Shown: positions 8,586 to 17,576 of the stretch, one piece after another
How the letters are laid out: each line of letters opens with the position of its first letter
How positions within the stretch are numbered: the stretch's first letter is position 1
DNA from: Pseudomonas abietaniphila
GTDB taxonomy: Bacteria > Pseudomonadota > Gammaproteobacteria > Pseudomonadales > Pseudomonadaceae
NCBI RefSeq assembly: GCF_900100795.1
Contig: NZ_FNCO01000009.1
Coordinates: forward strand, 186,001 to 250,000
Length of the DNA stretch: 64,000 bases
Direction of reading: 5' to 3'
The notes under the pieces: generated by a model
Database searches by the model: none
What the model was told of the DNA's origin: nothing
The model's input: the letters and a program-made list of their open reading frames with translations, nothing else
Position numbers and translations under genes: made by a program

Positions 8586-9938
8586 ATGTTCGGTATGACT
8601 CAAGACACGTATCTACTCGTCGATGCGTTGGTGACCATCATTGGCCTCGTGCTATTGATCACCAAGTTCAAAGTCCACCCTTTTATTGCACTGACCATCG
8701 CAGCAGGTTTTCTCGGGCTGACCTCCGGGATGCCAGTAGACAAAGTCATGAAATCGTTCCAGGACGGTTTTGGCGGCGTTCTGGGTTTCGTCGGTATCAT
8801 CCTTGGCCTGGGCACCATGCTTGGCAAGTTGATGGCTGACTCCGGCGGTGCCGACCAGATCGCCCAGACGTTGATTCGTCGCTTCGGCAAGGATCGTGTT
8901 CACTGGGCCATGATGTTCTCGGCCTTTCTGGTCGGTATCCCGCTGTTCTTCGAAATCGGCTTCGTGCTGCTGATCCCGCTGGTGTTCATCGTTGCCCGTC
9001 GCAGCGGCGTCTCCATCGTCAAGATCGGTATCCCGCTGCTCGCCGGCCTGTCCGCGGTACACGGTCTGGTGCCACCGCACCCGGGCCCGCTGCTGGCCAT
9101 CGGCATCTTCAACGCTGACATCGGCAAGACCATTTTCTACGGCCTGATCGTCGCTTTCCCGACGGCAATCATCGCCGGCCCGATCTTTGGTAAATGGATC
9201 GCCAAACGCATTCCTGGCAACCCGTCCAAAGAGCTGATGGACCAGATCGCCAGGGAATCGACCAACGAGAACCTGCCGAGCTTCGGCATCACGCTGGTCA
9301 CGATCCTGCTGCCGGTTTTCCTGATGCTGCTGAAAACCTTCGCCGACGTCGCGTTGCCGAACGGCCATATCTTCCGCATCTGGATGGACTTCATCGGTCA
9401 CCCGATCGCTGCCCTGCTCTTCGCGTTGCTGCTGGCGTTCTACACCTTTGGCTCGGCACGCGGCTTCAGCCGCGACCAGATCATCAAGCTGCTGGACCAG
9501 AGCCTGGCGCCGGTCGCCGCAATCGTGCTGATCGTGGGCGCGGGTGGCGGCTTCAAACAAATGCTGGTGGACAGCGGCGTCGGCAACCTGATCGGTCACA
9601 TGGCCGTGCAGGCGCAGATTTCGCCGATCCTGCTGGCGTGGCTGGTGGCTGCGGTGATCCGCGTTGCGACCGGTTCTGCAACCGTTGCCACCATCACCGG
9701 CGCCGGGATCGTGGCCCCCGTCGTTGCACTGGTGCCAGGCGTCAACCGCGAGCTGCTGGTGCTGGCCACCGGCGCGGGCTCGCTGATCCTGTCCCACGTC
9801 AACGATGCCGGTTTCTGGCTGGTGAAGCAGTACTTCAACATGACCGTGGTTGAAACCCTGAAGACCTGGACCGTGATGGAAACCATCCTCTCCGTGGTGG
9901 GTATCATCCTGATCATGCTGCTGTCGCTGGTGGTCTGA
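8586..9938 (+). CDS. gntT: Gluconate:H+ symporter, GntP family
   Basis: A 450-residue inner-membrane permease with about 12-14 hydrophobic segments, of normal length for GntP/GntT. Family sequence such as GLVPPHPGPL and the late SATVATITGAGIVAP region is visible. It imports gluconate for GntK. The ATG at 8586 is preceded by ACGGAGAG. A GntR-type operator lies 77 bases upstream. Confidence 0.94.
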   Translation: MFGMTQDTYLLVDALVTIIGLVLLITKFKVHPFIALTIAAGFLGLTSGMPVDKVMKSFQDGFGGVLGFVGIILGLGTMLGKLMADSGGADQIAQTLIRRFGKDRVHWAMMFSAFLVGIPLFFEIGFVLLIPLVFIVARRSGVSIVKIGIPLLAGLSAVHGLVPPHPGPLLAIGIFNADIGKTIFYGLIVAFPTAIIAGPIFGKWIAKRIPGNPSKELMDQIARESTNENLPSFGITLVTILLPVFLMLLKTFADVALPNGHIFRIWMDFIGHPIAALLFALLLAFYTFGSARGFSRDQIIKLLDQSLAPVAAIVLIVGAGGGFKQMLVDSGVGNLIGHMAVQAQISPILLAWLVAAVIRVATGSATVATITGAGIVAPVVALVPGVNRELLVLATGAGSLILSHVNDAGFWLVKQYFNMTVVETLKTWTVMETILSVVGIILIMLLSLVV

Positions 9939-9957
9939 TTCCCTGACCGCTGCACCC

Positions 9958-9990
9958 ATGCCCACCCTCGCGGTGGGCATGTTGTTTCTG
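9958..9990 (+). terminator. Intrinsic terminator after gntT
   Basis: A nine-base perfect stem (ATGCCCACC at 9958-9966 with GGTGGGCAT at 9972-9980) has a five-base loop and is followed by GTTGTTTCTG. It lies 19 bases after the gntT stop. Confidence 0.8.
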
Positions 9991-10452
9991 CCCTCCTCCC
10001 GCCTCTGCTCGCTCGCACGCTGCGGGACTCACGCAGCCTGTCGCCGATTTGCTCAAACTCATCTCACTTTGCCGCCACGCAATTCGGAACTCTCCTACAC
10101 TGCTCTAGGAGATCACGTACAAGCAGGCTAATGAAAATTTCATCGCCGTCTGGCACGAGTTCTTTGCAATAAATGCGAAAGGAGTGTGCAATAGGCGCCG
10201 CCCCGGATCCGGCTATCAGGGTTATAGCCAATCACTAAGGGGATGTACTGCCAAAAACAGGCAAAATTCGCATGCCGTCTCGCCTCGGGAGCACCCATAC
10301 CAATGATAAGAAGCGGGTCCTGGGGAATTAAAACCGTATCCATAGCGTCATACTGACGGACGCATTTGGATGCACTCGGCATTACCACCACCCAAAAGGC
10401 TAACGCCAGCCTCCTGGTAGAGGCGCTTCAAGAGGCCATCAAGGAAAAGATT
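9991..10452. other. Intergenic region gntT-rsmE
   Basis: About 460 bases without a convincing gene. It holds a short hairpin (GGCTAT at 10211-10216 with ATAGCC at 10224-10229) and scattered GGA triplets (AGGAG near 10181, TAAGGGG near 10237, CAAGGAAAAG at the rsmE start). Since CsrA proteins bind GGA, this leader could carry autoregulation, but that is inference. Confidence 0.45.
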
Positions 10453-10641
10453 ATGTTGATACTCACCCGCAAAGTCGGCGAAAGCATAAACATCGGTGAC
10501 GAAATCACTGTCACCATTCTGGGCGTACAAGGCCTTCAAGTAAGGCTCGGCATCAACGCCCCGAAGAATGTTTCAGTACACCGTGAAGAAATTTACAAAC
10601 GTATTCAGGCCGAAATCGCACCGAACCAAGAACCCCAATGA
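10453..10641 (+). CDS. rsmE: Carbon storage regulator CsrA, RsmE-like paralogue
   Basis: A 62-residue RNA-binding translational regulator. The family's RNA-contact residues are present: L4 in the MLILTRKVGES opening and R44 in the VHREEIY motif. The KVGESINIGDE N-terminus and the C-terminal tail resemble the RsmE/CsrA3 type more than housekeeping RsmA. The absence of the alaS/lysC neighbours of rsmA also points to a paralogue. A frame extends upstream to 10366 but only this ATG gives a CsrA start, with AAGGAAAAG before it. A strong terminator follows. Confidence 0.9.
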   Translation: MLILTRKVGESINIGDEITVTILGVQGLQVRLGINAPKNVSVHREEIYKRIQAEIAPNQEPQ

Positions 10642-10739
10642 ACCACCCGGTGCAGCTGACTTGCCCACCCGTGCGCATGTTAGCCACCCGGGTTTAGTGT
10701 TTAAGTCACGCGTCTGCTGCTGCCCGGCGGCAGACACAT

Positions 10740-10770
10740 TAAACGGCGCACGCCCGGCGCCGTTTATTTT
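10740..10770 (+). terminator. Intrinsic terminator after rsmE
   Basis: A ten-base perfect stem (TAAACGGCGC at 10740-10749 with GCGCCGTTTA at 10757-10766) has a seven-base loop, followed by TTTT. The monocistronic layout is typical of csrA paralogues. Confidence 0.88.
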
Positions 10771-10954
10771 CGGCGACACTTTTGGATCCATGACAGCCAT
10801 CGTTCCCTTGGCGCCCGCCGCCGCTTAACCATTGGCTGCCGTCAACTAACAAGTTAGCTCGCTACTTAACTGACAGGTCCAAAGAACCGCTCTAGCTCGT
10901 ACTTTCAGGAAGAGGCCGCGGCTTCATTGCCGTGCGCGTTCACGTGAGAGCTCA
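10771..10954. other. Spacer between rsmE terminator and DUF465 gene terminator
   Basis: No gene, repeat or clear regulatory site seen. The whole 10642-11014 gap contains only the two terminators and this spacer. Confidence 0.5.
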
Positions 10955-10990
10955 ATAAAAAACGGCCGATTTCCAATGAAAACCGGCCGT
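10955..10990 (-). terminator. Intrinsic terminator of the DUF465 gene
   Basis: Read on the minus strand, ACGGCCG (10990-10984) pairs with CGGCCGT (10968-10962) and is followed by a T-run (TTTTTTATT). It lies 25 bases after the stop at 11015. Confidence 0.85.
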
Positions 10991-11014
10991 CTGTTATTCA
11001 GGAATCAGGAAGAT

Positions 11015-11257
11015 TCAGTTCGAAGGCGGCAGATGGTCAACGATATTGTCCTTGGCCAGCAGGCGTTTTTCCTTAAGCTTCTTGAGTTGGTCGTCCGACA
11101 TGTCGCCGGCCGATCCGGCCTCCGCCTTGACGATGTCAGCGTCGATCATTTCGTATTGGTCGACCAGTTGGTTGAGCTTGGCATCCTTGCTGCGAAGTTT
11201 GCCCAACTCGTCCTTGCTGACACTTAAATCCGCGTACAAATCGTGCTTGACCGGCAT
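11015..11257 (-). CDS. DUF465 (YdcH-like) small coiled-coil protein
   Basis: An 80-residue charged helical protein of the DUF465/YdcH type. It opens MPVKHDLYADL, is rich in K, E and D, and contains the KLKEKRLLAKD segment that recurs in the family. The function is unknown; it looks like a small cytosolic helical hairpin. The ATG at 11257 follows GGAGAGGCGCACC. The frame runs further upstream to 11437, but that extension is cysteine-rich and not family-like. Confidence 0.8.
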   Translation of the reverse strand: MPVKHDLYADLSVSKDELGKLRSKDAKLNQLVDQYEMIDADIVKAEAGSAGDMSDDQLKKLKEKRLLAKDNIVDHLPPSN

Positions 11258-11457
11258 GGTGCGCCTCTCCTCTGATGACAGATGTTGAATGATTGAGGGT
11301 AGCTCACCCCAAAGGTTCGGCATTTGTGCAATGCAATCGACCGAGCTGCATCCTCGTCGCAAACCGACCTGCACAGACCCGTTCAAAAAACCGGCGTGCG
11401 CGCAGCAATGCTGGAAGAAGTTTGATCGCTCAACCAACAGGTGTTGCGTGCGACCGC

Positions 11458-12399
11458 TCAGCCCGCCTCCCTTACCCGCCGGGCTTCGTAGGACTTGAGG
11501 TTGACGTAAACAGCCTCCAGCATCGATAGCTGACTTTTCGCGGATTTATCGGTGCTGGAACGGCGGGCAAGCATATCGCCGATCACGTGCTCGACCTCAA
11601 TCGAGGCGCCCCGCTCGATATCCCGCAGCATGGACGCGGTCATTTTCGAGCCCTGGGTGGTCAGCATGGTTTGAAAGCGCTGTCTGACGTCGCGTCGAAT
11701 CGCATAACCGGCGCCCTCCGCCACCTGCGCGCATTCGGCCAGCAACGTGAGAATCATCCCCTCGCCACCGCTGGCAATCACATCGCCGATGCTGGCGCGC
11801 ATCGAGCCTGTGATCCCCGCACCCGTGGCGATGAAACACCATTTCTCCCACATTTCCTGAACGATATGCTGGCTCAGATTGGCATCGAAGCCGGCGTCTG
11901 CCAGCGCCTCGGCGACCTTGAGAATGCGCGGCGTCAACGCACCGCTTCGTTCGCCAAAGGACAGCTGGTTGGTGTCGTTCAGATGCAGGATGGCGCCGGA
12001 GGCATCACGATCGAGGGAAATCAGGCACTGCCCGCCCAGGACGTTCTCAGGCTCAAAGCGCTCGTCCAATCGATCCAGATGCGCCATCCCGTTGAGCATC
12101 GGCAGAATCATCGTCTGTGCGCCGACTGCCGCAGAGAAAGAATCCATGGCCGCATCAAGGTCGTAAGCCTTGCAACTGAGCAGGATCAGGTCGAAGGTCT
12201 GGTCCAGCATCGGCGTCATCACGTGCGGCGGTGACGGATACAGGATGTTCCCCAAGGGACTGCGCACGATCAGGCCATTACGGTCCAGCTCTTCCGCGCG
12301 ACCCGGGCGAACCAGAAACGTGACATCGCGCCCGGCTTCCAGCAGCCGGCCGCCAAAATAGCCACCTATCGCGCCTGCACCCACGATCAAAATTCGCAT
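11458..12399 (-). CDS. 2-dehydropantoate 2-reductase-like protein (PanE/ApbA family)
   Basis: A 313-residue NADP-binding oxidoreductase with the N-terminal Rossmann motif GAGAIGG at residues 7-13 and the C-terminal ApbA helical domain (the EMWEKWCFIATGAG region). It would reduce a 2-oxoacid such as ketopantoate, but the family has many members of unknown substrate and there is no pan gene beside it, so I leave the symbol empty. The ATG at 12399 begins MRILIVGAG; the longer frame to 12498 adds an unrelated leader. Confidence 0.85.
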   Translation of the reverse strand: MRILIVGAGAIGGYFGGRLLEAGRDVTFLVRPGRAEELDRNGLIVRSPLGNILYPSPPHVMTPMLDQTFDLILLSCKAYDLDAAMDSFSAAVGAQTMILPMLNGMAHLDRLDERFEPENVLGGQCLISLDRDASGAILHLNDTNQLSFGERSGALTPRILKVAEALADAGFDANLSQHIVQEMWEKWCFIATGAGITGSMRASIGDVIASGGEGMILTLLAECAQVAEGAGYAIRRDVRQRFQTMLTTQGSKMTASMLRDIERGASIEVEHVIGDMLARRSSTDKSAKSQLSMLEAVYVNLKSYEARRVREAG

Positions 12400-12543
12400 G
12401 ATCTGTTGATTCCTTGTCGAGTCAGCCAGAGAGGGTTGGGACACCCCAGAATAGATGAAGGCGTCCACTCTATCCAACCGTGGAATGATGGCCAACATAT
12501 TGCTTTTTCAAAGCATCGATACATCAAGGTCAGAGGCACCGGC

Positions 12544-12579
12544 AAAAAAAATCCCGGAGCGCGCCAGGCGGTCCGGGAT
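12544..12579 (-). terminator. Intrinsic terminator of the flavin enzyme gene
   Basis: On the minus strand ATCCCGGA (12579-12572) pairs with TCCGGGAT (12558-12551) and is followed by a run of seven further T's to 12544. It lies 18 bases after the stop at 12597. Confidence 0.88.
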
Positions 12580-12596
12580 ACGTGTTGCAAGGAGAG

Positions 12597-14027
12597 TCAG
12601 GATTGCGCGTTGGCCAGCGCAGGCCAGAGGAACGGTTGGCGCTGTTCTTCGCGGTTGACGATCAGCCGACGACTGAGGCTGACGGGCTGGATCACAGGCT
12701 GTTGCAGACGCGCAAGCACGGCATCGATGACGGCGCCGCTGGCGTCGTTGTGGAATTGCCATACGCCGTAGATGCGGCCGTCAAACGACGCCTCGCTCCC
12801 CAATCGCGGGTCGACGCCAAGCCCGGCGCCCAGACCAAAGAGGTGCAGCCCGTAGAGGCGCTGTCCGTTGCTGTCGAGCGGACAGCCAGAAGGATCGGAA
12901 TCCAGACCGCCCTTCACTTCCATCAGGCTGACGGCGGCCCCGCCAGCGTATGTCAGCGTCGGCAATAGTGGCTGATACCCGGTGCATTGCACCACGACCT
13001 CGGATTCGGCCAAGGCTTGCCGCGCACGTTCGAATTGACCTTCAGGGCCGTTCTGGGTCTGCAGCAGCTGCACGCGCACCCCGGTCTTGCCGATGTGGCC
13101 GCGCGCCAATGCCTCGCGCCCTACATCCAGCGCACGGTAACGCAATCCGCCCGAGCGATTGACGCGCCCCGACACCGGGCATACGTCTTTAAGCGGATCG
13201 AACGAATAGCCGGCTTCGATGGCTGCCTCAGCGGTTTCGTAGAACAGGCGGATAGGCGAGCGATGCACCAGTGTTACTTCACTGAGCCCTGCAAACTCGA
13301 GCGCATCGGCGAGATTCTCCAACACCGAGAACGCGCTGTGGGAGCCACCGACCACGCTCACCCGGCCTTGACGTGCCAGGGTCGGTGCGAAGAAATTGCG
13401 CAATTGCACGCCGTTCATGCGCAGCAACTCATCGGCACTTTGCACCTTGGCAGCGGGTGGCACCGCCAATCCCTGATCGGCCAGACTGTTCAGCAAATGC
13501 CGGGGATCCTGACGGCCGCCCAGGTTGAGCACGACGGCTCGGCAGCGGATGCGGCGGCTGCGGCCTTCCGACTCCACCCAGACCTGGTATTCGTCATCCT
13601 CATGCACGACTTCGGTGATGGTGGTGCTGGTCCACAGCTTCACACCGTAGTGTTCGACAATGAAGTTCAGCACCAGCGTCGACGCCTCGGCCAACAACTC
13701 CGCAACATCCGAAAGCTGCGGCGCACTTTGCGCCTGACGACGAATGCGCCAGTAGGCAGGCGAGTGCTCAAGGGGCTCGAACACGTCTCGCAACGCAGGG
13801 TCGCGCAGACAATCGAGGAAGACATCGCCCACCGAGTTGGCGGTGATTCTGTAGTCACCCAACCGACCCGTGCCGGGATTGGGGCTCGCATCGACAATGA
13901 TCAAGCCTTCCTTGGCAAGCTCAGGCATTGCGCCGCTTTTCAACGCATTGAAAAGCAACCCCATGCCTGCGGGCCCGGCTCCCCCTACTACGCAACCACA
14001 AACGGTTTCCAGATGATCTCCATACAT
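12597..14027 (-). CDS. FAD/NAD(P)-binding oxidoreductase, class B flavin-monooxygenase-like
   Basis: A 476-residue flavoprotein. An N-terminal dinucleotide motif (GGAGPAGMG, about residues 15-23) and a second nucleotide-binding motif (VVGGSHSAFSVLENL, about residue 235) are present. There is also a late CTGYQPLLP segment resembling the ATGY motif of ornithine/lysine N-monooxygenases and Baeyer-Villiger-type enzymes. I infer an NADPH-dependent monooxygenase or a relative that has lost that activity; the substrate is unknown. The ATG at 14027 is preceded by GGAGTTACGATT; a longer frame to 14147 lacks support. It stands alone, with its own terminator. Confidence 0.75.
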   Translation of the reverse strand: MYGDHLETVCGCVVGGAGPAGMGLLFNALKSGAMPELAKEGLIIVDASPNPGTGRLGDYRITANSVGDVFLDCLRDPALRDVFEPLEHSPAYWRIRRQAQSAPQLSDVAELLAEASTLVLNFIVEHYGVKLWTSTTITEVVHEDDEYQVWVESEGRSRRIRCRAVVLNLGGRQDPRHLLNSLADQGLAVPPAAKVQSADELLRMNGVQLRNFFAPTLARQGRVSVVGGSHSAFSVLENLADALEFAGLSEVTLVHRSPIRLFYETAEAAIEAGYSFDPLKDVCPVSGRVNRSGGLRYRALDVGREALARGHIGKTGVRVQLLQTQNGPEGQFERARQALAESEVVVQCTGYQPLLPTLTYAGGAAVSLMEVKGGLDSDPSGCPLDSNGQRLYGLHLFGLGAGLGVDPRLGSEASFDGRIYGVWQFHNDASGAVIDAVLARLQQPVIQPVSLSRRLIVNREEQRQPFLWPALANAQS

Positions 14028-14931
14028 AATCGTAACTCCGAACTTAGTCGATGCATTGAGCGCGCCCAAATCCTCTGGGCCCTGAATAACAGGCACAAAC
14101 AACCGCCCGTTCTGACGAGACTTCTTTTTATGTCGAACTGGGTACATAACCCTGCAACGGGTAAAATTCAGGCATGACTACCGTTACAACTGACAGCGAG
14201 GACAGTCGGGCTTTAAACGAAAAGAAAACACGCACTTCATGTTCAATGGACGCCGTGAACAAGCAATACGAACGCCTGCGTCTGGCCTGAACTTAACGAA
14301 CGGTAAAGAGAGGGAATAGATGACGGGCTGGCGGCCGTGGTGGAGCAATGACGGACGCTACCGCCCTTTCACCAGGCGCCCTGGATCAAGTGTCTCGTCC
14401 ATGCTGTGAGCGTCGCCGGGAATCTATTACAAACTATTACAAGAGAAAATCCGTAACGTGATAGTTTCAAAAATCACATCAAGTGTCAAATTTTCGAGAA
14501 TTCATTAAAAGCGACAATCAGACAGTGCAACTCATTGATTTGTATGTTTTTTATTTTTTGACGTCGGATTTCCGTAAACTGCACCACGCGCCATGCATTT
14601 TTAACATTAAAAAATTCCTTTTTTGGCAGTCACAAACTAAGACAGCGTGTTTCGCCGCACCTCCGTTCTCACAAGTTGCCGGTTTTTTGTCGTACTAAAA
14701 AGTGGGGCATCTTGCCAATGCGAAACCTTCTCTTTAGTTGCATGATTTTAGAGCGGCGACCTGTTTTATGGCGCCGGTTTTCTCTCAACCCGTGCAGGCC
14801 GATAAGCCAGCGTCAGGACGCCCACCGATGAATGGTCACACCCGCGGAAAAAAAAGCCGAACTATTTCAGTCGGATCCGTCTCCATTATCAGGCTCCTGC
14901 CCGCTTTCAAACTGACATAGAGGTCGCTGAC
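14028..14931. other. AT-rich 900-bp region without a convincing gene
   Basis: The stretch 14400-14720 is clearly more AT-rich than its surroundings (for example around 14535-14560 and 14600-14630). A 38-codon frame at 14174-14290 (+) and a 71-codon frame at 14483-14698 (+) lack family resemblance or good ribosome sites and are not called. The region probably holds the promoter of the flavin gene; nothing else is recognisable. Confidence 0.4.
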
Positions 14932-15246
14932 ATGAATGCTGAGAAAAACCTTCGGTCCAGCATTGCCGAAATCGATTATTCCCGGGACACCCTTTTCGGG
15001 CCGATCCCGATGCAGGCCACTTGCCGGGTGAGGCTGGCGACGGTCGAGCAAGACGGGCACACCTTGAGGGAGTTGACCATTATTGGCGACGTACCGGATT
15101 ACCTGCCCAAGTCCGCCATCATCCGCATTGCCCTGGATGGCAGGATAGAAGCAGGCCCGATTCGCGAACATTACGCGGCCGACGAAGAGGGCGAGGAACG
15201 GTTTAAAGTGCTGTTCGAGAATGAGCACCGTCGCCGGGTGCACTGA
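14932..15246 (+). CDS. Hypothetical protein, 104 residues
   Basis: I do not recognise this protein. It is acidic at the C-terminus (ADEEGEERF) with a mixed beta-like centre (GPIPMQATCRVRL, TLRELTIIGDVPDYLP) and no signal or membrane segment. The start has AGAGG eight bases upstream. The plus-strand translation is more protein-like than the antisense frame over the same bases. It stands alone after an AT-rich gap. Confidence 0.6.
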   Translation: MNAEKNLRSSIAEIDYSRDTLFGPIPMQATCRVRLATVEQDGHTLRELTIIGDVPDYLPKSAIIRIALDGRIEAGPIREHYAADEEGEERFKVLFENEHRRRVH

Positions 15247-15266
15247 TCAGGCAAGGGTACGGCCGG

Positions 15267-15683
15267 TCAGTTTTGCCTGGCTGACCGCAGGCCATCCTCA
15301 GTGTTGGCGTGCAGATGGGTTTGCTGAAGAATCAATGTCTGCCCGAGCGGCGCATCGCGCCCCTGCGCCTCTACCTCCCTGACCGAGTAATGCGTGGCGT
15401 CAGACTCCGCCCCATCTCCGTAGCGCAACCCATCCAGCCTGGGTGCAGCCTCAAGAACAGGGTCCTTGGGCAGGAGGCGCTGGCGCTCCAGCGCGGTCAT
15501 GGGTGGCTGGAAGCTGGCGGTTCTGTCTTCGAGACGTTGCAACATCGTCATCATGACGGCGACACAGATCACCACGACACTCAGAAGTGAGCCAACACCC
15601 CACAGCATTCGGCGTCGGCGAATCATTCTTCTCGAATCGTCAGAGTCTGGCAGTCCCAGGTCATTGGGCTGGTGATGCGCCAT
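15267..15683 (-). CDS. Hypothetical single-pass membrane protein
   Basis: A 138-residue protein with one hydrophobic helix (about residues 28-47, LLSVVVICVAVMMTML) behind an RRRR cluster. A proline-rich soluble part (LLPKDPVLEAAPRLDG) is probably periplasmic. The start at 15683 follows AAGGGGAACGC; a start at 15716 would add 11 residues and is less likely. Function unknown. It converges with the 104-residue gene, 20 bases apart. Confidence 0.62.
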   Translation of the reverse strand: MAHHQPNDLGLPDSDDSRRMIRRRRMLWGVGSLLSVVVICVAVMMTMLQRLEDRTASFQPPMTALERQRLLPKDPVLEAAPRLDGLRYGDGAESDATHYSVREVEAQGRDAPLGQTLILQQTHLHANTEDGLRSARQN

Positions 15684-15988
15684 GCGTTCCCCTTGAGATT
15701 GAAAGTCGGCGCTCAACCGCCGTAATCGACCTTAAGATAAAAGGTAAACGCGCAGTTTGCCAGATTCATTTGGGGTGTCGCCCGGGTGCCTTTCTGGTAG
15801 CAAAGGTCTCAACGCGCTCATCACCTTGGGACAGTGTGTTTGTTCGCTGGCCACGGGCTCCTCTATCGAGAAGGGATAAGAAATACTCAATCTTTTAAAA
15901 TATCCACTCATTTGGCAACGGCACGTTGAAACTATCACGCCTCTGAGGGTGTATGACATACCCCGTTATAGTGAGCCAGATACAACAA

Positions 15989-16017
15989 CGCCCATGATAA
16001 CGACTGCATCATGGGCG
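15989..16017 (-). terminator. Hairpin after the DUF1652 gene
   Basis: A ten-base perfect inverted repeat (CGCCCATGAT at 15989-15998 with ATCATGGGCG at 16008-16017) is followed on the minus strand by a T-rich TTGTTGTAT. It lies 37 bases after the stop at 16054, so it is a likely terminator. Confidence 0.7.
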
Positions 16018-16053
16018 TACCGTAGTAAAGCAAATGAAGCGGTGAACGAAAAA

Positions 16054-16317
16054 TTAACTGGCCAACGCATGCCTGTGAGTGTGTCGACTGTTATTTAACT
16101 CAGCGTGCAGCTCGGAAATCAACTCGCACAGCGCCCGACTGGTGTCCAGCCGGTCCAGGGCAATCCCGGTGACCAGCAGCTCTACGTGTTCGGTGGCCGG
16201 ATCAATGACCTCAACCGTCATGGTGTCGTCCAGAACGGTGCAATTGCACCGCAGCGGCAGGAACGCACTTTCAATTATGCTGCGCAGTTCAAGGTTGGAG
16301 AGTGTGCATGCAATCAT
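16054..16317 (-). CDS. DUF1652 family protein
   Basis: An 87-residue protein with the DUF1652 pattern: LSNLELRSIIESAFLPL, then ELLVTGIALDRL, then ELISELHAEL. The family is common in Pseudomonas and of unknown function. A GGAGGA ribosome site precedes the ATG. Monocistronic with its own terminator. Confidence 0.85.
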   Translation of the reverse strand: MIACTLSNLELRSIIESAFLPLRCNCTVLDDTMTVEVIDPATEHVELLVTGIALDRLDTSRALCELISELHAELNNSRHTHRHALAS

Positions 16318-16686
16318 TAGCGATATCCTCCAGAGGCGGTCCCTGTCACCACATGTACAGTCGCTCGCCTGACACGTTGTTATTAATGGCTTCCTTGTAC
16401 TGAGGTTGAGCGTTAATCGCCGCCTCGATCACAAGAATGACGCCTGTCCAACTTATACGCCTGGCCCCAACTTGAAGCAAACAAGCAAATACGCGTGCCT
16501 CAATGCGGTAAATAAAGATCAGGATTTCAGAAAAAACGTTTCATCAGCGATAACGTGCAGATAAAAGAAGGGGTTTCTTCTGATGCAGAGGCACGGATGC
16601 CGTCTGGCAGGGGCCAGAGGAGAAGTTTTGGGGGCGTCCACTCGTCGGTGACTGTAACGCCGACCGACGAATGACGTGTGTGGGCC
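16318..16686. other. Intergenic region, DUF1652 gene to GNAT gene
   Basis: About 370 bases. I see only the upstream region of the DUF1652 gene and no gene, repeat or hairpin of note. Confidence 0.5.
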
Positions 16687-17163
16687 TTATTCCCGAGGCA
16701 GACGCAGGTGAATGAGCGCAACGCGAGCGCCCTTCTTGTCCTGACGCTCTTCTATCGCGAAGGGCTTGAAGCCCAGCTTGGGATAAAACAACAGGCCGGG
16801 CACGTTGTGGTTAAAACACGAAGCCGTCAGCTCTTTCGCCTCATGCTTGCCGAACGCAAGCTCCATCATGCAGCCGATCATATACCGACCGACACCCTTG
16901 GCGCGGGCATGGGGCGCAATGATGACATTGCCCATCGAACAGCGTCCGCGGAAGTCATAGCGCGAAAAGTTGGCAAAGCCGACGACCTCGCCATCGAGTT
17001 CGATCACCGTGTTGTCGGACCGTTGTTCGATCGAGTCGCGCAGCTGCGCGGGCGTCAGCGGGAAAACCGCTTTGGGGAACATGTAAAACAGCTCGTCGAC
17101 ACTCTGTGGCATGTCGCACACAGCCGGGATGTCTTTTTCTTCCAGGGGACGATGTAGAAACAT
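16687..17163 (-). CDS. GNAT family N-acetyltransferase
   Basis: A 158-residue acetyltransferase. The acetyl-CoA pyrophosphate loop is visible as NVIIAPHARAKGVGRYM (about residues 79-95), preceded by the GEVVGFANF strand. A late GLLFYPKLGFKPF motif marks the GNAT C-terminal fold. The acceptor is unknown. A GAGAGG ribosome site lies upstream. Monocistronic. Confidence 0.85.
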   Translation of the reverse strand: MFLHRPLEEKDIPAVCDMPQSVDELFYMFPKAVFPLTPAQLRDSIEQRSDNTVIELDGEVVGFANFSRYDFRGRCSMGNVIIAPHARAKGVGRYMIGCMMELAFGKHEAKELTASCFNHNVPGLLFYPKLGFKPFAIEERQDKKGARVALIHLRLPRE

Positions 17164-17576
17164 GACGATTTACCTCTCGAAGAAACAGGCGCTGAGCGGA
17201 AACTATAGGTCAAACACTGGCACGAGGACATTAGCGAATCCGCTCAGAAGCACATTTATATGTCAGGTCGGCGATTGCACAGTGTCAGTGTTGAACGCAT
17301 AGGACAACTTTTTTAAAAAAATAGTCCCAAGGTGTTTCAATCTCGTCTGAGCGGACGCTAAAAGGCCGTCGCAAGCCACTGAACACGTTGAACTTCTACA
17401 AACCGGGCATAACGCATGCGCCGACCGGGCCATTCATGCAATTTGCATGAACCAGACGTTTCATTACAAAAACAAGCTATTGATATTTAAGGGTATTTTT
17501 AAAATTATCGATCTGGCACAAGCGCTGCACCTATCCCTGCGACGTCACACCCTTATTCGCATGGAGCTGCATAACA
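17164..17576. other. Intergenic promoter region, GNAT gene to membrane-protein gene
   Basis: About 410 bases, AT-richer from 17290 on. It contains a 15-bp palindrome CATGCAATTTGCATG at 17435-17449, about 128 bases upstream of the membrane-protein start. No gene is seen. Confidence 0.45.

Noticed and set aside
8652..9980. 442-codon minus-strand frame across gntT
   Set aside because: It is the antisense of a clear GntP-type permease; composition (Q, D, H, R rich) is typical of shadows in GC-rich DNA.
14174..14290. 38-residue frame after the flavin-gene promoter
   Set aside because: It has no clear ribosome site or homology; kept only as a note in the AT-rich gap.
14483..14698. 71-residue frame in the AT-rich region
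   Set aside because: Unusual composition and no ribosome site; more likely chance in AT-rich sequence.
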